DNA of 64,000 nucleotides from assembly GCA_031292255.1 (NCBI GenBank), contig JARLHN010000011.1, positions 50,333-114,332 on the forward strand, in the 5' to 3' direction. The notes under the pieces were generated by a model. That model was not told where the DNA came from. It worked only from the letters and a program-made list of their open reading frames with translations, and searched no databases. The DNA is from Oryzomonas sp. (GTDB lineage Bacteria > Desulfobacterota > Desulfuromonadia > Geobacterales > Pseudopelobacteraceae). The first letter of the stretch is position 1. Each line of letters opens with the position of its first letter. Shown here in pieces: positions 40,518 through 49,796 of this stretch. Both the position numbers and the translations under genes were made by a program.

Positions 40518-42554
40518 TCACGCGGCAGCAGGCAGAGCGCCGGCATCCTCAGGATCATTTCTCTTCTCCTGCTCTCCTGCGGCCGGTGCATCCATCTTGC
40601 AGATGCCGATTTTTTCCAGCGCCTTGAGCTGGCGGTAGGAGTTGCGCGACAGCTCGAAACGATCCATCATGAACCCGACACTTTCAAAGTAGAAGATGGC
40701 GTCCTGGAGGGCGCGGGCGTAGTTTCCCGCCCCATCCGGCTGCTTCTCCGGGAGGCAGATGAGGACCTCTCCGCTGTCGAGCAGGTGCCAGGCGAGGTGG
40801 ATGGCCGTTTTCCCTCCCTGTTCCACCACGCAGACATAAGCGCTGCAATCCTGGGATCGTCTCCCTTCCGGCGTGGCCCGGATCACGTTTGCCGAACCGT
40901 AGACTTCAACGATATCATCGGTTGAATGATAGGAAATGACCGATACCTGCGGGGCGTAGCGAATGGTCGAGTCGCCGACAGTCGCCGGGCCAAGGCTGCC
41001 GAACCCGGCAAAGCCGGGACCGGTATCCGTCAGTCCCAGGGCGGCAAAGGGTGACGCCACGGCAGACGGTTCGGCGCCGGTCTGGCCGAACAGGGACACA
41101 GGACGGGGGCCTGCTTCCTCCATCTGCATCAGCTTTTCCTCCAGGGCCTGCTTCTCCCGCGTAAGGCGCTCCACCGCTTTGTGGGCCTTTTTCTTGAAGC
41201 TGCCGGCGATGGTGTCCCACAGCTTTTTCTCGCCCAACAGATGTTCCTGTCTGGCCGAGAGAGACTTGAGTTCGATGCTGGCCGTTTTCAGTTCCAGCTC
41301 CTTTTCAGCCAGGAGCGTCTCGTAACGTTGCCGTGCCTCCATCTGCTCGTATTCAAGGCGTTTGATGCTGCTCTGCAACCCTTCCTGCTCCTGTACGCGG
41401 GGGTCCATCTCCTGCTGCCGCTCGATCCCCGCGCTCTCCCTGAGAACCGCCAGTTCGGCCCTGAGCGCCTCCCGCTCGTTGACGAACACCTGCTGCTCTT
41501 TCAGCACGTTTTTCAAGGTGTCCTGCATGACGCTGTTTTCGTGGCGGGCAGCGGCAAGTTCGTCTCGCAGCAGTTGTTCCCGTTCCGTGGCGGCATGCCC
41601 TTCCGCGTCACGCCGGGCGACCTCCCCGGCAAGCTGCTCTTCGGCACGCAATCGCTCGGCCGCCACGTCCTGATGGAGTCTGTCCAGTTCCCGTCGCAGT
41701 GCGGCCGACGCTTCTTCCGCCCGTTCCAGACGGTGCCCCAATTCATTCGCCCTTGTCTCGGTCTCCCGCTGGTTTGCCGTTTCCCTGACAAGCATCTCCT
41801 CAAGGGCGCGCAGCGCCTCGGTCTTACTTCCCAATTCGGCAAGCAGATCGGCCTCGCCCTCCGGGGCCTGCTCCTGCCGCCTGTCGCCCGGCTCCTGTTG
41901 AAACGCCCTCTCCCTCTCCCGGTACAAGGCGATGGTTCTCTCCAGCTCCAGTTTGATGCCCAAGATGGTTTGTTCGGCCATCCTTTCGGTCTCGTCCTTG
42001 GCTGACTCCATATCGGTCAAGGCTCTCCTGAGGTCGGCCACTTCTGCGGAAAGCGCGGCAACCTCGGGTGGCGTGACCTCCGGCAAGGAAAGCGAGACTG
42101 ACCCGGCGGCGGCAAAGTCATGGAGCGGGGCGTTGTCAGGCTCTTCCGCAGGGTGCGCAACGGTTTTGGACGGGGAGGGCGGGCGCATGACATTGATGCC
42201 TTGGATAATGACCTGGCGCATGGCAGCGCTGTAATCGAGTTTTAGCGGCTCCATGTCGAAACCCATGGACTTTGTGAGCTTCAGGGCCTCGTTGACGAGA
42301 CGTTTCTGATCGGCAGGCTTTCGTACATCGCCGGTTGTTGAGAGGATAACGGGACATTGGGTGGAAATATCGAAGAAGGCAACATACACGCAAAACCGGT
42401 CGTCTTCTCGGGCACTGCAGACGTACGCCTCGCACGGGTGCCCCTGGCATTGTGCTTCGGGGGGAACGGCGCTGTTGGAGGAACGGTAGAGCTCGGCGAG
42501 ATCAGGTTCCTTGATCTCGATATGGGTGAGGGAGTGATCCAGGGAAAACGCCAT
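40518..42554 (-). CDS. Hypothetical coiled-coil protein with a duplicated N- and C-terminal domain
   Basis: No known family recognised. The ATG at 42552-42554 has GGAGG six bases upstream; a TTG two codons earlier lies inside that site. The 678-residue product has no signal or membrane segment. Residues about 12-118 and 540-653 are repeats of one domain: DLAELYRSSN / DIVEVYGSAN, EAYVCSARED / SAYVCVVEQG, and SMGFDMEPLKL / SVGFMMDRFEL align at equal spacing. A long Glu/Arg/Leu coiled coil (about 166-476) joins them. It converges with prfA and has a candidate GEMM-type riboswitch plus terminator 230-330 nt upstream, suggesting second-messenger control. A filament- or scaffold-like role is only a guess. 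Confidence 0.88.
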   Translation of the reverse strand: MAFSLDHSLTHIEIKEPDLAELYRSSNSAVPPEAQCQGHPCEAYVCSAREDDRFCVYVAFFDISTQCPVILSTTGDVRKPADQKRLVNEALKLTKSMGFDMEPLKLDYSAAMRQVIIQGINVMRPPSPSKTVAHPAEEPDNAPLHDFAAAGSVSLSLPEVTPPEVAALSAEVADLRRALTDMESAKDETERMAEQTILGIKLELERTIALYRERERAFQQEPGDRRQEQAPEGEADLLAELGSKTEALRALEEMLVRETANQRETETRANELGHRLERAEEASAALRRELDRLHQDVAAERLRAEEQLAGEVARRDAEGHAATEREQLLRDELAAARHENSVMQDTLKNVLKEQQVFVNEREALRAELAVLRESAGIERQQEMDPRVQEQEGLQSSIKRLEYEQMEARQRYETLLAEKELELKTASIELKSLSARQEHLLGEKKLWDTIAGSFKKKAHKAVERLTREKQALEEKLMQMEEAGPRPVSLFGQTGAEPSAVASPFAALGLTDTGPGFAGFGSLGPATVGDSTIRYAPQVSVISYHSTDDIVEVYGSANVIRATPEGRRSQDCSAYVCVVEQGGKTAIHLAWHLLDSGEVLICLPEKQPDGAGNYARALQDAIFYFESVGFMMDRFELSRNSYRQLKALEKIGICKMDAPAAGEQEKRNDPEDAGALPAAA

Positions 42555-42566
42555 GCACAACCTCCG

Positions 42567-42716
42567 TTAGCAGGCTGCCGAAAATCTACTGCGGGGTTGG
42601 TCTGCGGCGTTGCCGCTCGCTCAAAAGCTCACCGTACCGATGGGTACGCCTCGCTTCCTCGTTCGCTTGCGCCTTGAATACCAACCTCCTCATGACGATT
42701 TCCAACAGCCTGTTAG
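42567..42716. repeat. MITE-like intergenic element (family B-related, copy 3)
   Basis: 150-bp element with imperfect 20-bp terminal inverted repeats (42567-42586 and 42697-42716, about 15 matches), inner GGTTGGT/ACCAACC arms and a central CGTACCGATGGGTACG palindrome. It lies in the leader of the coiled-coil gene, between the riboswitch terminator and the start codon. Confidence 0.75.
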
Positions 42717-42782
42717 TGCCGTTTTCCCCACGGGGAGAACGGACGGAACAGGCTTTGACCCTTTTGACCGTTGCAACATAAA

Positions 42783-42814
42783 CGGGTGCAAAAGATCTGA
42801 TCTTTCGGCACCCG
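42783..42814 (-). terminator. Terminator hairpin of the candidate GEMM riboswitch
   Basis: On minus, CGGGTGC...GCACCCG (42808-42814 with 42783-42789) enclose a further AAAGATC/GATCTTT stem, followed by TTTATGTT. The 3' side of the aptamer is part of this hairpin, so the two structures exclude each other. Confidence 0.7.
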
Positions 42815-42885
42815 GCTGTCTCAAAGAGACCCTTAGGCTATCCGTCCCGCCATTGCTGGCGGTTTAGTAGTATCGTTTATCAGAT
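42795..42885 (-). promoter_or_regulatory. Candidate GEMM-I (cyclic dinucleotide) riboswitch
   Basis: Read on minus: a 7-bp basal stem ATCTGAT (42879-42885) / ATCAGAT (42795-42801), then AAACC, a GCAA-capped hairpin (CCGCCAGCAATGGCGG), GGACGGATAGCC, CTAAGGGTCTC/GAGACAGCCGGGT and GCCGA. These follow the order of the c-di-GMP-I/GEMM consensus, including the GNRA loop. The bases just before AAACC differ from consensus (CTACT for AGGGC) and one U is missing on the 3' side, so ligand and activity are uncertain. In Geobacter some GEMM RNAs bind cGAMP. The gene downstream is the duplicated-domain coiled-coil protein. Confidence 0.62.
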
Positions 42886-43012
42886 GGTCAATAAAATATT
42901 TTAATTTATATAGTAATTAATTTTAAGCGCGACAACAAGTTTGTCAAGCGGTATTTGGTTGTTCGGCGAGATGGAAGTAACGGCACCGCCCCGTTTACGC
43001 CGCAATGGCGGA

Positions 43013-44299
43013 TCAGCGCTTCATGGCATCGTCCATGACCTTGTAGGCGCAGAACTCGCCGCACATGGTGCAGGCCCCGTGGTCGGCAACCGGCGAATTG
43101 GCTCGGAACTCCCGTGCCCTGTCCTCATCCAGCGCCAGGGCGAATTGCCCTTCCCAGTCCAGTTTTTTCCTGCACTTTGCCATCTGGATGTCCTTGTCCA
43201 TGGCCCCTTTGACACCCTTGGCGATGTCGGCCGCGTGGGCGGCGATACGGGAGGCGATCACGCCGTCACGCACGTCCTGCACGTCCGGCAGGCGCAGGTG
43301 TTCGCTGGGGGTGACGTAGCAGAGGAAGTCGGCCCCGGCGGCTGCTGCAATGGCCCCGCCGATGGCGCAGGTTATATGGTCGTATCCCGGTGCGATATCG
43401 GTGACCAGAGGGCCCAGGACGTAGAACGGCGCACCGTGACACAGACGTTTCTGCAGCAGGATGTTGGCCTGGATCTGGTTCAGGGGCATATGCCCCGGCC
43501 CTTCGATCATGACCTGCACCCCGGCCTCCTGAGCCCGCTGGGTCAGTTCTCCCAGAATGATCAGCTCCTGGATTTGAGCCCTATCGGTGGCGTCGGCCAG
43601 GCATCCGGGACGGAAACCGTCACCCAGCGACAGAGTCATGTCGTATTCCTTCGTGATCTCCAGGAGCTTGTCGAAGTGCTCGAAGAGCGGGTTTTCCTGG
43701 TGATTGTAGGCCATCCATTCGATGGTGAAGGCCCCGCCTCGGGAGACCACGTCCATCAGGCGCCCCTCGTTTCTCATCCGGTCCACCGTGGAGCGGGTCA
43801 CGCCGCAGTGCACGGTGATGAAGTCCACGCCGTCCTCGGCGTGTTTGATGATGCCGGCGAAGATGTCGTCCACCGTCATGTCCACGATGGCCTTCTTCTT
43901 GACCCGCACGGCATCCAGGGCGGCCTGGTAGAGCGGCACGCTGCCGATACAGGCTTTCGTCTCCGCCACCACGGCCCGCCTGATCTCGTCAACCGGCCCG
44001 CCGGTGGACAGGTCCATGATGGCGTCGGCGCCGTATTTCACGGCAATGCGGGCCTTTTCCAACTCTTTCTGCATGTCGGTGTCGTCGGAGGATGAGCCGA
44101 TATTGGCGTTGATCTTGGTGCGAAGTCCGGCTCCCACCGGCAGGGGGGTGCCGTTGGCATGTTTGATGTTGTGGCAGATAACGATGGTGCCGGCGGCTAT
44201 GCCATCGCGGATGAACTCGGGTGCGACCCCTTCCGCTGCTGCTGCGGTCTGCATCTGTTCGGTGATGAGGCCCCGTCGGGCATATTCTAGTTGGGTCAT
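43013..44299 (-). CDS. thiC: Phosphomethylpyrimidine synthase ThiC (short form)
   Basis: Radical SAM enzyme turning AIR into HMP-phosphate for thiamine. The 428-residue product is the short type found in many anaerobes, without the extra N-terminal domain of E. coli ThiC. GSSSDDTDMQKELEKA, DLSTGGPVDEIR, HCGVTRSTVDRM and EGPGHMPLNQI are family blocks; the C-terminal cluster motif is CTMCGEFC, with three residues before the last Cys where long ThiC has four. The related BzaF makes hydroxybenzimidazole, but the neighbour is thiED and the operon has a TPP riboswitch, which favours ThiC. GGAGCACGCA precedes the ATG. Confidence 0.93.
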   Translation of the reverse strand: MTQLEYARRGLITEQMQTAAAAEGVAPEFIRDGIAAGTIVICHNIKHANGTPLPVGAGLRTKINANIGSSSDDTDMQKELEKARIAVKYGADAIMDLSTGGPVDEIRRAVVAETKACIGSVPLYQAALDAVRVKKKAIVDMTVDDIFAGIIKHAEDGVDFITVHCGVTRSTVDRMRNEGRLMDVVSRGGAFTIEWMAYNHQENPLFEHFDKLLEITKEYDMTLSLGDGFRPGCLADATDRAQIQELIILGELTQRAQEAGVQVMIEGPGHMPLNQIQANILLQKRLCHGAPFYVLGPLVTDIAPGYDHITCAIGGAIAAAAGADFLCYVTPSEHLRLPDVQDVRDGVIASRIAAHAADIAKGVKGAMDKDIQMAKCRKKLDWEGQFALALDEDRAREFRANSPVADHGACTMCGEFCAYKVMDDAMKR

Positions 44300-44331
44300 T
44301 GCGTGCTCCGTGAAAAAAACAGGGTTATGGA

Positions 44332-45807
44332 TTATCGGTCATGGTGCTGCGCCGCGGCAAAATGATTCACCGGGCTATGTCCCTTGCCCAGGGGGTGGGC
44401 CAGGCGGATGGCGGCGGAGATGAACTCCTTGGCCTTTTCCACGGCGCTTTTGAGGGGTTCTCCCTGGGCGAGAAAAGAAGCGATGGCCGAGGCGTAGGTG
44501 CAGCCGGTGCCATGGGTGTTGCTGGTGAAGACCCGTTCCGCCGCATACTCCCGTGATTCGTACCCGTCAAAGAGGATGTCGATGGATTGCCGGCCGGTGA
44601 GATGCCCACCCTTGAGCAGCACGTTGGCCGGGCCAAGGGCGTGCAGGTCGATGGCCGCCTGCGCCATCTCCGTCTCGGAACGGATCGCTCTCCCCAAGAG
44701 GCGCTCGGCCTCGGGAATGTTGGGGGTCAGCAGGTAGGCCTGGGGCAGCAGTTGGTCGATCATGACGCGGATCGAATCGCGATCCAGCAGCGCCGTGCCC
44801 CCCTTGGAGATCATGACGGGGTCAATGACCAGCGGGATAAGGTCCGCGCGCTCAGCCAGGAGTTCGGCCAGCGCCGAGACGATGGCGGCGGTGTGCAGCA
44901 TGCCGGTCTTGATTACGTCCACCGGGATGTCGGCCAGCACGGTATTTATCTGGTCCGCGACAAAGGAGGCAGGGAGACCGTGAATGGACGAAACCCCCCG
45001 CGTGTTCTGAGCGGTCAGGGCGGTCAGGGCGCTGGCAGCGTAGCTTCCCAGGAGGCTTATGGTCTTGATGTCGGCCTGAATCCCGGCCCCGCCGCCCGAG
45101 TCGCTGCCGGCAACACTCAGGACGGAACCACGCGGATGGGGGCACGTGCGGTTGAAGAGCAGTTTCAACTCGGCAACCGCGATGTCCGGGCGGGGGTTGG
45201 ACAAGACCGATGCGATCACCGCCACGGCATCGGCGCCGGCGTCGATCACCCGGCAGGCGTTGCTGGTGGTGATGCCGCCGATGGCCACCACCGGGAGTTT
45301 GATGCGGTCGCGAATAGCGGAAAGGCCGCAGATGCCGGGCATGTGGGTAATGACCTTGCTGTCGGTCGGATACATGGCGCCGAAACCGATATAATCGGCC
45401 CCCTCCTGTTCCGCCTGGATGGCCTCGTTCAGATTATGGGTCGATTTGCCGATGATCTTGCCGGAACCGAGCATCTCCCGTGCTTCGGCAATGCCGCCGT
45501 CGTCCTGGCCCAAGTGGACGCCGTCCGCATCCAGATCCCTGGCCAGGCGGATGTCGTCGTTGACGATGAAGACCGCCCCGAAGCGCTTGCAGAGCTCCTT
45601 CAGTTCGTGCCCTTCCTCAAGGCACGTCTCGCGGCCCTTGTCCTTGGCGCGGTATTGCAGCACCGCCACGCCGCCACGCAGGGCGATGCGCACTCGTTCA
45701 ATCAGGTTGTCCCCCCGGTCGGTAATCAGATAAACGCCTGAGATCGGCGGGAATGATTGCGCCGTGTTGTTGATGACCAGACGAAACCGTCTGCTGGAAT
45801 CGCCCAT
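44332..45807 (-). CDS. thiED: Bifunctional thiamine-phosphate synthase / HMP-P kinase
   Basis: Fusion of ThiE and ThiD, 491 residues from the ATG at 45805-45807 (GGGGGA upstream). ThiE part (about 20-215): GVYLITDRG, VLQYRAKDKGRE, DGVHLGQDD and VAIGGITTSNA, coupling HMP-PP and thiazole-P. ThiD part (about 230-480): SVAGSDSGGGAGIQADIKT, VIDPVMISKGGTALL and NTHGTGCTYASAIASFLA, phosphorylating HMP-P. The fusion puts both steps in one chain; thiC follows 32 bp downstream. A TPP riboswitch with terminator precedes the gene, so both are repressed by thiamine pyrophosphate. Confidence 0.96.
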   Translation of the reverse strand: MGDSSRRFRLVINNTAQSFPPISGVYLITDRGDNLIERVRIALRGGVAVLQYRAKDKGRETCLEEGHELKELCKRFGAVFIVNDDIRLARDLDADGVHLGQDDGGIAEAREMLGSGKIIGKSTHNLNEAIQAEQEGADYIGFGAMYPTDSKVITHMPGICGLSAIRDRIKLPVVAIGGITTSNACRVIDAGADAVAVIASVLSNPRPDIAVAELKLLFNRTCPHPRGSVLSVAGSDSGGGAGIQADIKTISLLGSYAASALTALTAQNTRGVSSIHGLPASFVADQINTVLADIPVDVIKTGMLHTAAIVSALAELLAERADLIPLVIDPVMISKGGTALLDRDSIRVMIDQLLPQAYLLTPNIPEAERLLGRAIRSETEMAQAAIDLHALGPANVLLKGGHLTGRQSIDILFDGYESREYAAERVFTSNTHGTGCTYASAIASFLAQGEPLKSAVEKAKEFISAAIRLAHPLGKGHSPVNHFAAAQHHDR

Positions 45808-45824
45808 GGCATATCCCCCGTGAT

Positions 45825-45856
45825 AAAAAAGGCCGCACTGATTGATACAGGCGGCC
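45825..45856 (-). terminator. Attenuator terminator of the TPP riboswitch
   Basis: On minus GGCCGC (45851-45856) and GCGGCC (45831-45836) form a stem with a 14-nt loop followed by six T (45825-45830), just before the thiED ribosome site. It is the expected expression platform for switching off thiED-thiC. Confidence 0.85.
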
Positions 45857-45887
45857 GGGTTCATAAAGATGAACAGTCGTGTAAGCC

Positions 45888-45975
45888 GCTTTCCTACGCC
45901 GGGATAAACCGGATCAGGTTCAAAGGGTCTGATTCCGCAGGAATCATCTCAGTTCGTACGAACTCCCCCAGGGCC
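45888..45975 (-). promoter_or_regulatory. TPP riboswitch (THI element)
   Basis: Minus strand shows the conserved CTGAGATGATTCC, AGACCCTTTGAACCTGATC and CCCGGCGTAGGAAA segments in the standard order, with a GGGGAGTTCGTACGAA stem at the start. It controls the thiED-thiC transcript. Sequence match to the known THI box is close. Confidence 0.95.
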
Positions 45976-46164
45976 TTGTTGCGTCCGTCTACGGTACTGG
46001 AATTAACCTCACCTGTCAATGGGTATAAAAACAGGACGGTTGCCCCTTTCCGTTTCGTCGGTGCTCCCCCTTTACAGTCACCGGCAGACATGGTAATAAG
46101 CGTGACGGAACCTTTCTCCCTTCTGTTATCGCCGGAATGAGGTTCAGAAAGGAGTCTCACGACA

Positions 46165-47298
<1,134 letters not shown>

Positions 47299-47317
47299 AA
47301 ACCAGAAAAGGACGGTC

Positions 47318-48346
47318 ATGATCAAGCTGACACAACAGGTAAAAGCCGCCGGTTGAGCCGCGAAACTGGGCCCTGCGGGCCTGGCGAAAGCCCTGGATGG
47401 GCTTTGGGCGCACCGTGACGCACATCTTCTCGTAGGTCCCGAGACATCCGACGACGCCGGAGTCTACAGGATCGGGCCGGAGTGCGCCCTGGTCGAGACG
47501 GCCGACATCATCACCCCGCTGGTGGACGATCCCTTCACCTTTGGCCGCATAGCCGCGGCCAACGCCATTTCCGACGTCTACGCCATGGGTGCCCGCCCCG
47601 TGACCGCCATGAATCTGGTCTTTTTCCCGGCCTGCTCCCTGCCGATGGATATCCTGCGGGAGATCCTGGCCGGCGGGCAGAGCGTGCTGAACGAAGCAGG
47701 GGTCTGCCTGGTGGGGGGGCATACGGTGGAGGACGACGAGTTGAAGTACGGTCTCTCCGTGACCGGCCTGATAGCGCCCGACGCGATTATCCGCAACTCC
47801 ACCGCCCGCCCCGGCGATCTCCTGATACTGACCAAGCCTTTGGGGAGCGGGATCATCGCCACTGCAATCAAGGGGGAGATGGCTCCAGCCAAGGCTGTCG
47901 ACGAGGCCGTGACCTGGCTGACCACCCTCAATCTTGCCGCCGCCGGCCTGATGCGGGAGTGCAATGCCTCCGCAGCCACCGACGTGACCGGTTTCGGTCT
48001 GATCGGCCATTGCAGCGAGATGGCCATAGGCTCCGGGGTAAGCATCCGCCTCCGGCTCACCGCGATCCCCCTCATGTCTGGAGTGACGGAGTTGATGGCC
48101 GACGGTATGGTGCCGGCCGGCTGCTACCGCAACCGGGACCACTATGCGCCTTTGATGAGCGGGAGAGATGCTGCCGACGAGGCCCTTGTGCCGCTCTTCG
48201 ACCCCCAGACCTCCGGCGGGCTCCTGATCGCCTTGGCACCGGAGGATGCCCGGAATTTTCTGGCCGAAGCCGGGAAACGGGGCATCTTTGCCGCACAGAT
48301 CGGCGTGGTGCTGCCCCGGCAGGCCTGCACCATCGAGATCACCTGA
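47318..48346 (+). CDS. selD: Selenide, water dikinase, selenoprotein with in-frame UGA
   Basis: Makes selenophosphate, the selenium donor for Sec-tRNA. Reading from the ATG at 47318 the frame meets TGA at 47354-47356 (codon 13, in VKAAGUAAKLGP), exactly where SelD has its catalytic Cys or Sec, and then runs uninterrupted to 48346 (342 residues including Sec). Downstream blocks are [29 protein letters not shown] (about 62), [15 protein letters not shown] and [14 protein letters not shown]. Gene finders that treat TGA as stop would begin it too late, at the ATG at 47522. A hairpin just after the TGA fits a bacterial SECIS. The stop overlaps the next start (TGATG). Confidence 0.95.
47354..47395 (+). 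promoter_or_regulatory. Bacterial SECIS-like hairpin in selD
   Basis: Following TGA, GGGCCC and GGGCC arms (47369-47373 with 47377-47381) cap a stem with loop TGC at 47374-47376, 17 nt after the UGA, a spacing compatible with SelB recruitment. Outer pairing by eye is approximate. Confidence 0.6.
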
Positions 48347-49587
48347 TGCCCGGCTACGCACTTGCAATGGACCTGGGCACCACCACCCTGGCCGCTTCCC
48401 TGATCGATTGCACCACCGGCCGACGGCTGGCCATGACCGGCAGCATGAACCCCCAGCGCCGTTTCGGGGCCGATGTGGTGTCGCGCCTGGACGCGGCGGT
48501 CCACTCGGAGGAGTCGCTGCAAGAGATGGCGTCCCTGATCCGTGCCGAACTGCTGCGTCTGGCTCATGAGCTCTGCGCCGGAAGCGCCGTCCCGTGGAGC
48601 GCGGTCACACAGGCAGCCATTGCCGGGAATCCGGCCATGCAACACCTGCTGCTGGGACTGTCGGTCAAATCCCTGGTCTTTCCACCCTATCGCCCCCTGT
48701 TTACCAGCGGCAAACTGGTGACGGCGGAGGAGCTGGAGTGGGACGGCGCGGCCCAGGTCTATTTGTTCCCCATGCCGGGCGGTTTCGTGGGAGGGGACAC
48801 GGTGGCCTTCCTCTACGGTGCGGCGCCGGGCGAGGCCACCTTGTGCCTGGATATGGGCACCAACGGTGAGATGGCCCTGAACACGGGCGACACTATCTGG
48901 GCCACCTCGGCCGCGGCCGGGCCGGCCTTTGAGGGGGGCAACCTCACCTGCGGCATGGCAGCTTTGCCGGGGGCCATCAATTCCATCCGCATCGAGACAG
49001 AGCGGGTGAGGATCACAACTCTGGGCAATGTGGAACCTGCGGGCATCTGCGGTTCGGCCGCCATCGAGTTGATCACGGAACTCTTGCGCCTGGAGATCCT
49101 GGAAGAGGGGGGGAGGCTCCGCACCGGCGCCGAAATTCCCTCGAACCTCGGCCAGCGGGTGGTGGAAAAGGACGGAGAGAATGCCTTTGTCATCCATCGG
49201 GATGCCCGGCGGTCGTTGCTTCTCACCCAGCGGGATATCCGCCAGATCCAGTTGGCAAAGGGAGCTATCCGGGCCGGCATGGAGGTGTTGGCCGAGCGCG
49301 CCGGTATACCTTTTACCGGCCTGCGGGACGTGCTACTGACCGGTTCGTTCGGTGCGGTCTTGCGACCTTCGTGGCTTAAAACCATTGGAATTTTCAGCGA
49401 AGGCATGGTACAAATCTCACATTTTACCCCAGAAGGGGCGCTGGCCGGCGTTGAACGTGCCCTGGCAACGAACGACGGGTTCGAATCCGTGGAGAGACTC
49501 GGCGAACGGTTCCGGGTGGTGCCGCTTTCCGGTACGCCGCTGTTCGAGACCAAATTCATGGAGCATATTGACTTCCCGCACCCGTAA
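48346..49587 (+). CDS. ASKHA-domain ATPase, RACo C-terminal-like (DUF4445)
   Basis: 413 residues related to the ATPase part of reductive activators of corrinoid proteins. Nucleotide motifs are AMDLGTTTLAASLIDCTTG (N-terminus), LCLDMGTNGEMAL (about 165) and DVLLTGSFGAVL (about 325). The N-terminal [2Fe-2S] domain of RACo is absent, so redox partner and substrate are unknown. The start overlaps selD's stop by one base, so translation is coupled with the selenophosphate enzyme. This pairing suggests, but does not show, a link with selenium or corrinoid metabolism. Confidence 0.87.
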   Translation: MPGYALAMDLGTTTLAASLIDCTTGRRLAMTGSMNPQRRFGADVVSRLDAAVHSEESLQEMASLIRAELLRLAHELCAGSAVPWSAVTQAAIAGNPAMQHLLLGLSVKSLVFPPYRPLFTSGKLVTAEELEWDGAAQVYLFPMPGGFVGGDTVAFLYGAAPGEATLCLDMGTNGEMALNTGDTIWATSAAAGPAFEGGNLTCGMAALPGAINSIRIETERVRITTLGNVEPAGICGSAAIELITELLRLEILEEGGRLRTGAEIPSNLGQRVVEKDGENAFVIHRDARRSLLLTQRDIRQIQLAKGAIRAGMEVLAERAGIPFTGLRDVLLTGSFGAVLRPSWLKTIGIFSEGMVQISHFTPEGALAGVERALATNDGFESVERLGERFRVVPLSGTPLFETKFMEHIDFPHP

Positions 49588-49598
49588 ATCTTAAAAAA

Positions 49599-49748
49599 TT
49601 CTGCCACGGAGACACAGAGACACAGAGAAAATCAAGGGCAGACTATGCAGAAGAATCAGGTTAACGGCAGATGTTAGGCCTTTGTCCTCTTTATCTCTGT
49701 TAAATCGTTTTTGCTTTTGACGTTCTCCGTGTCTCTGCGGCAGATGTT
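49599..49748. repeat. Inverted-repeat element, family A (copy 5)
   Basis: TTCTGCCACGGAGACACAGA at the left and TCTCCGTGTCTCTGCGGCAG at the right, nearly perfect arms around a 90-nt AT-richer centre. Lies between the ASKHA gene and purH, both on plus. Confidence 0.9.
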
Positions 49749-49796
49749 TGTTTTTATTTCCGATTATCAACTTTAGAGAGCGAAGGAGCAGGTCCA

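Noticed and set aside
43013-44299. BzaF (hydroxybenzimidazole synthase) instead of ThiC
   Set aside because: Family is close, but the gene follows thiED in an operon with a TPP riboswitch, and no cobamide genes are nearby.
47482-48345. N-terminal extension of the ASKHA protein through selD
   Set aside because: This frame runs out of phase inside the true selD gene; the ASKHA family starts at the ATG at 48346.
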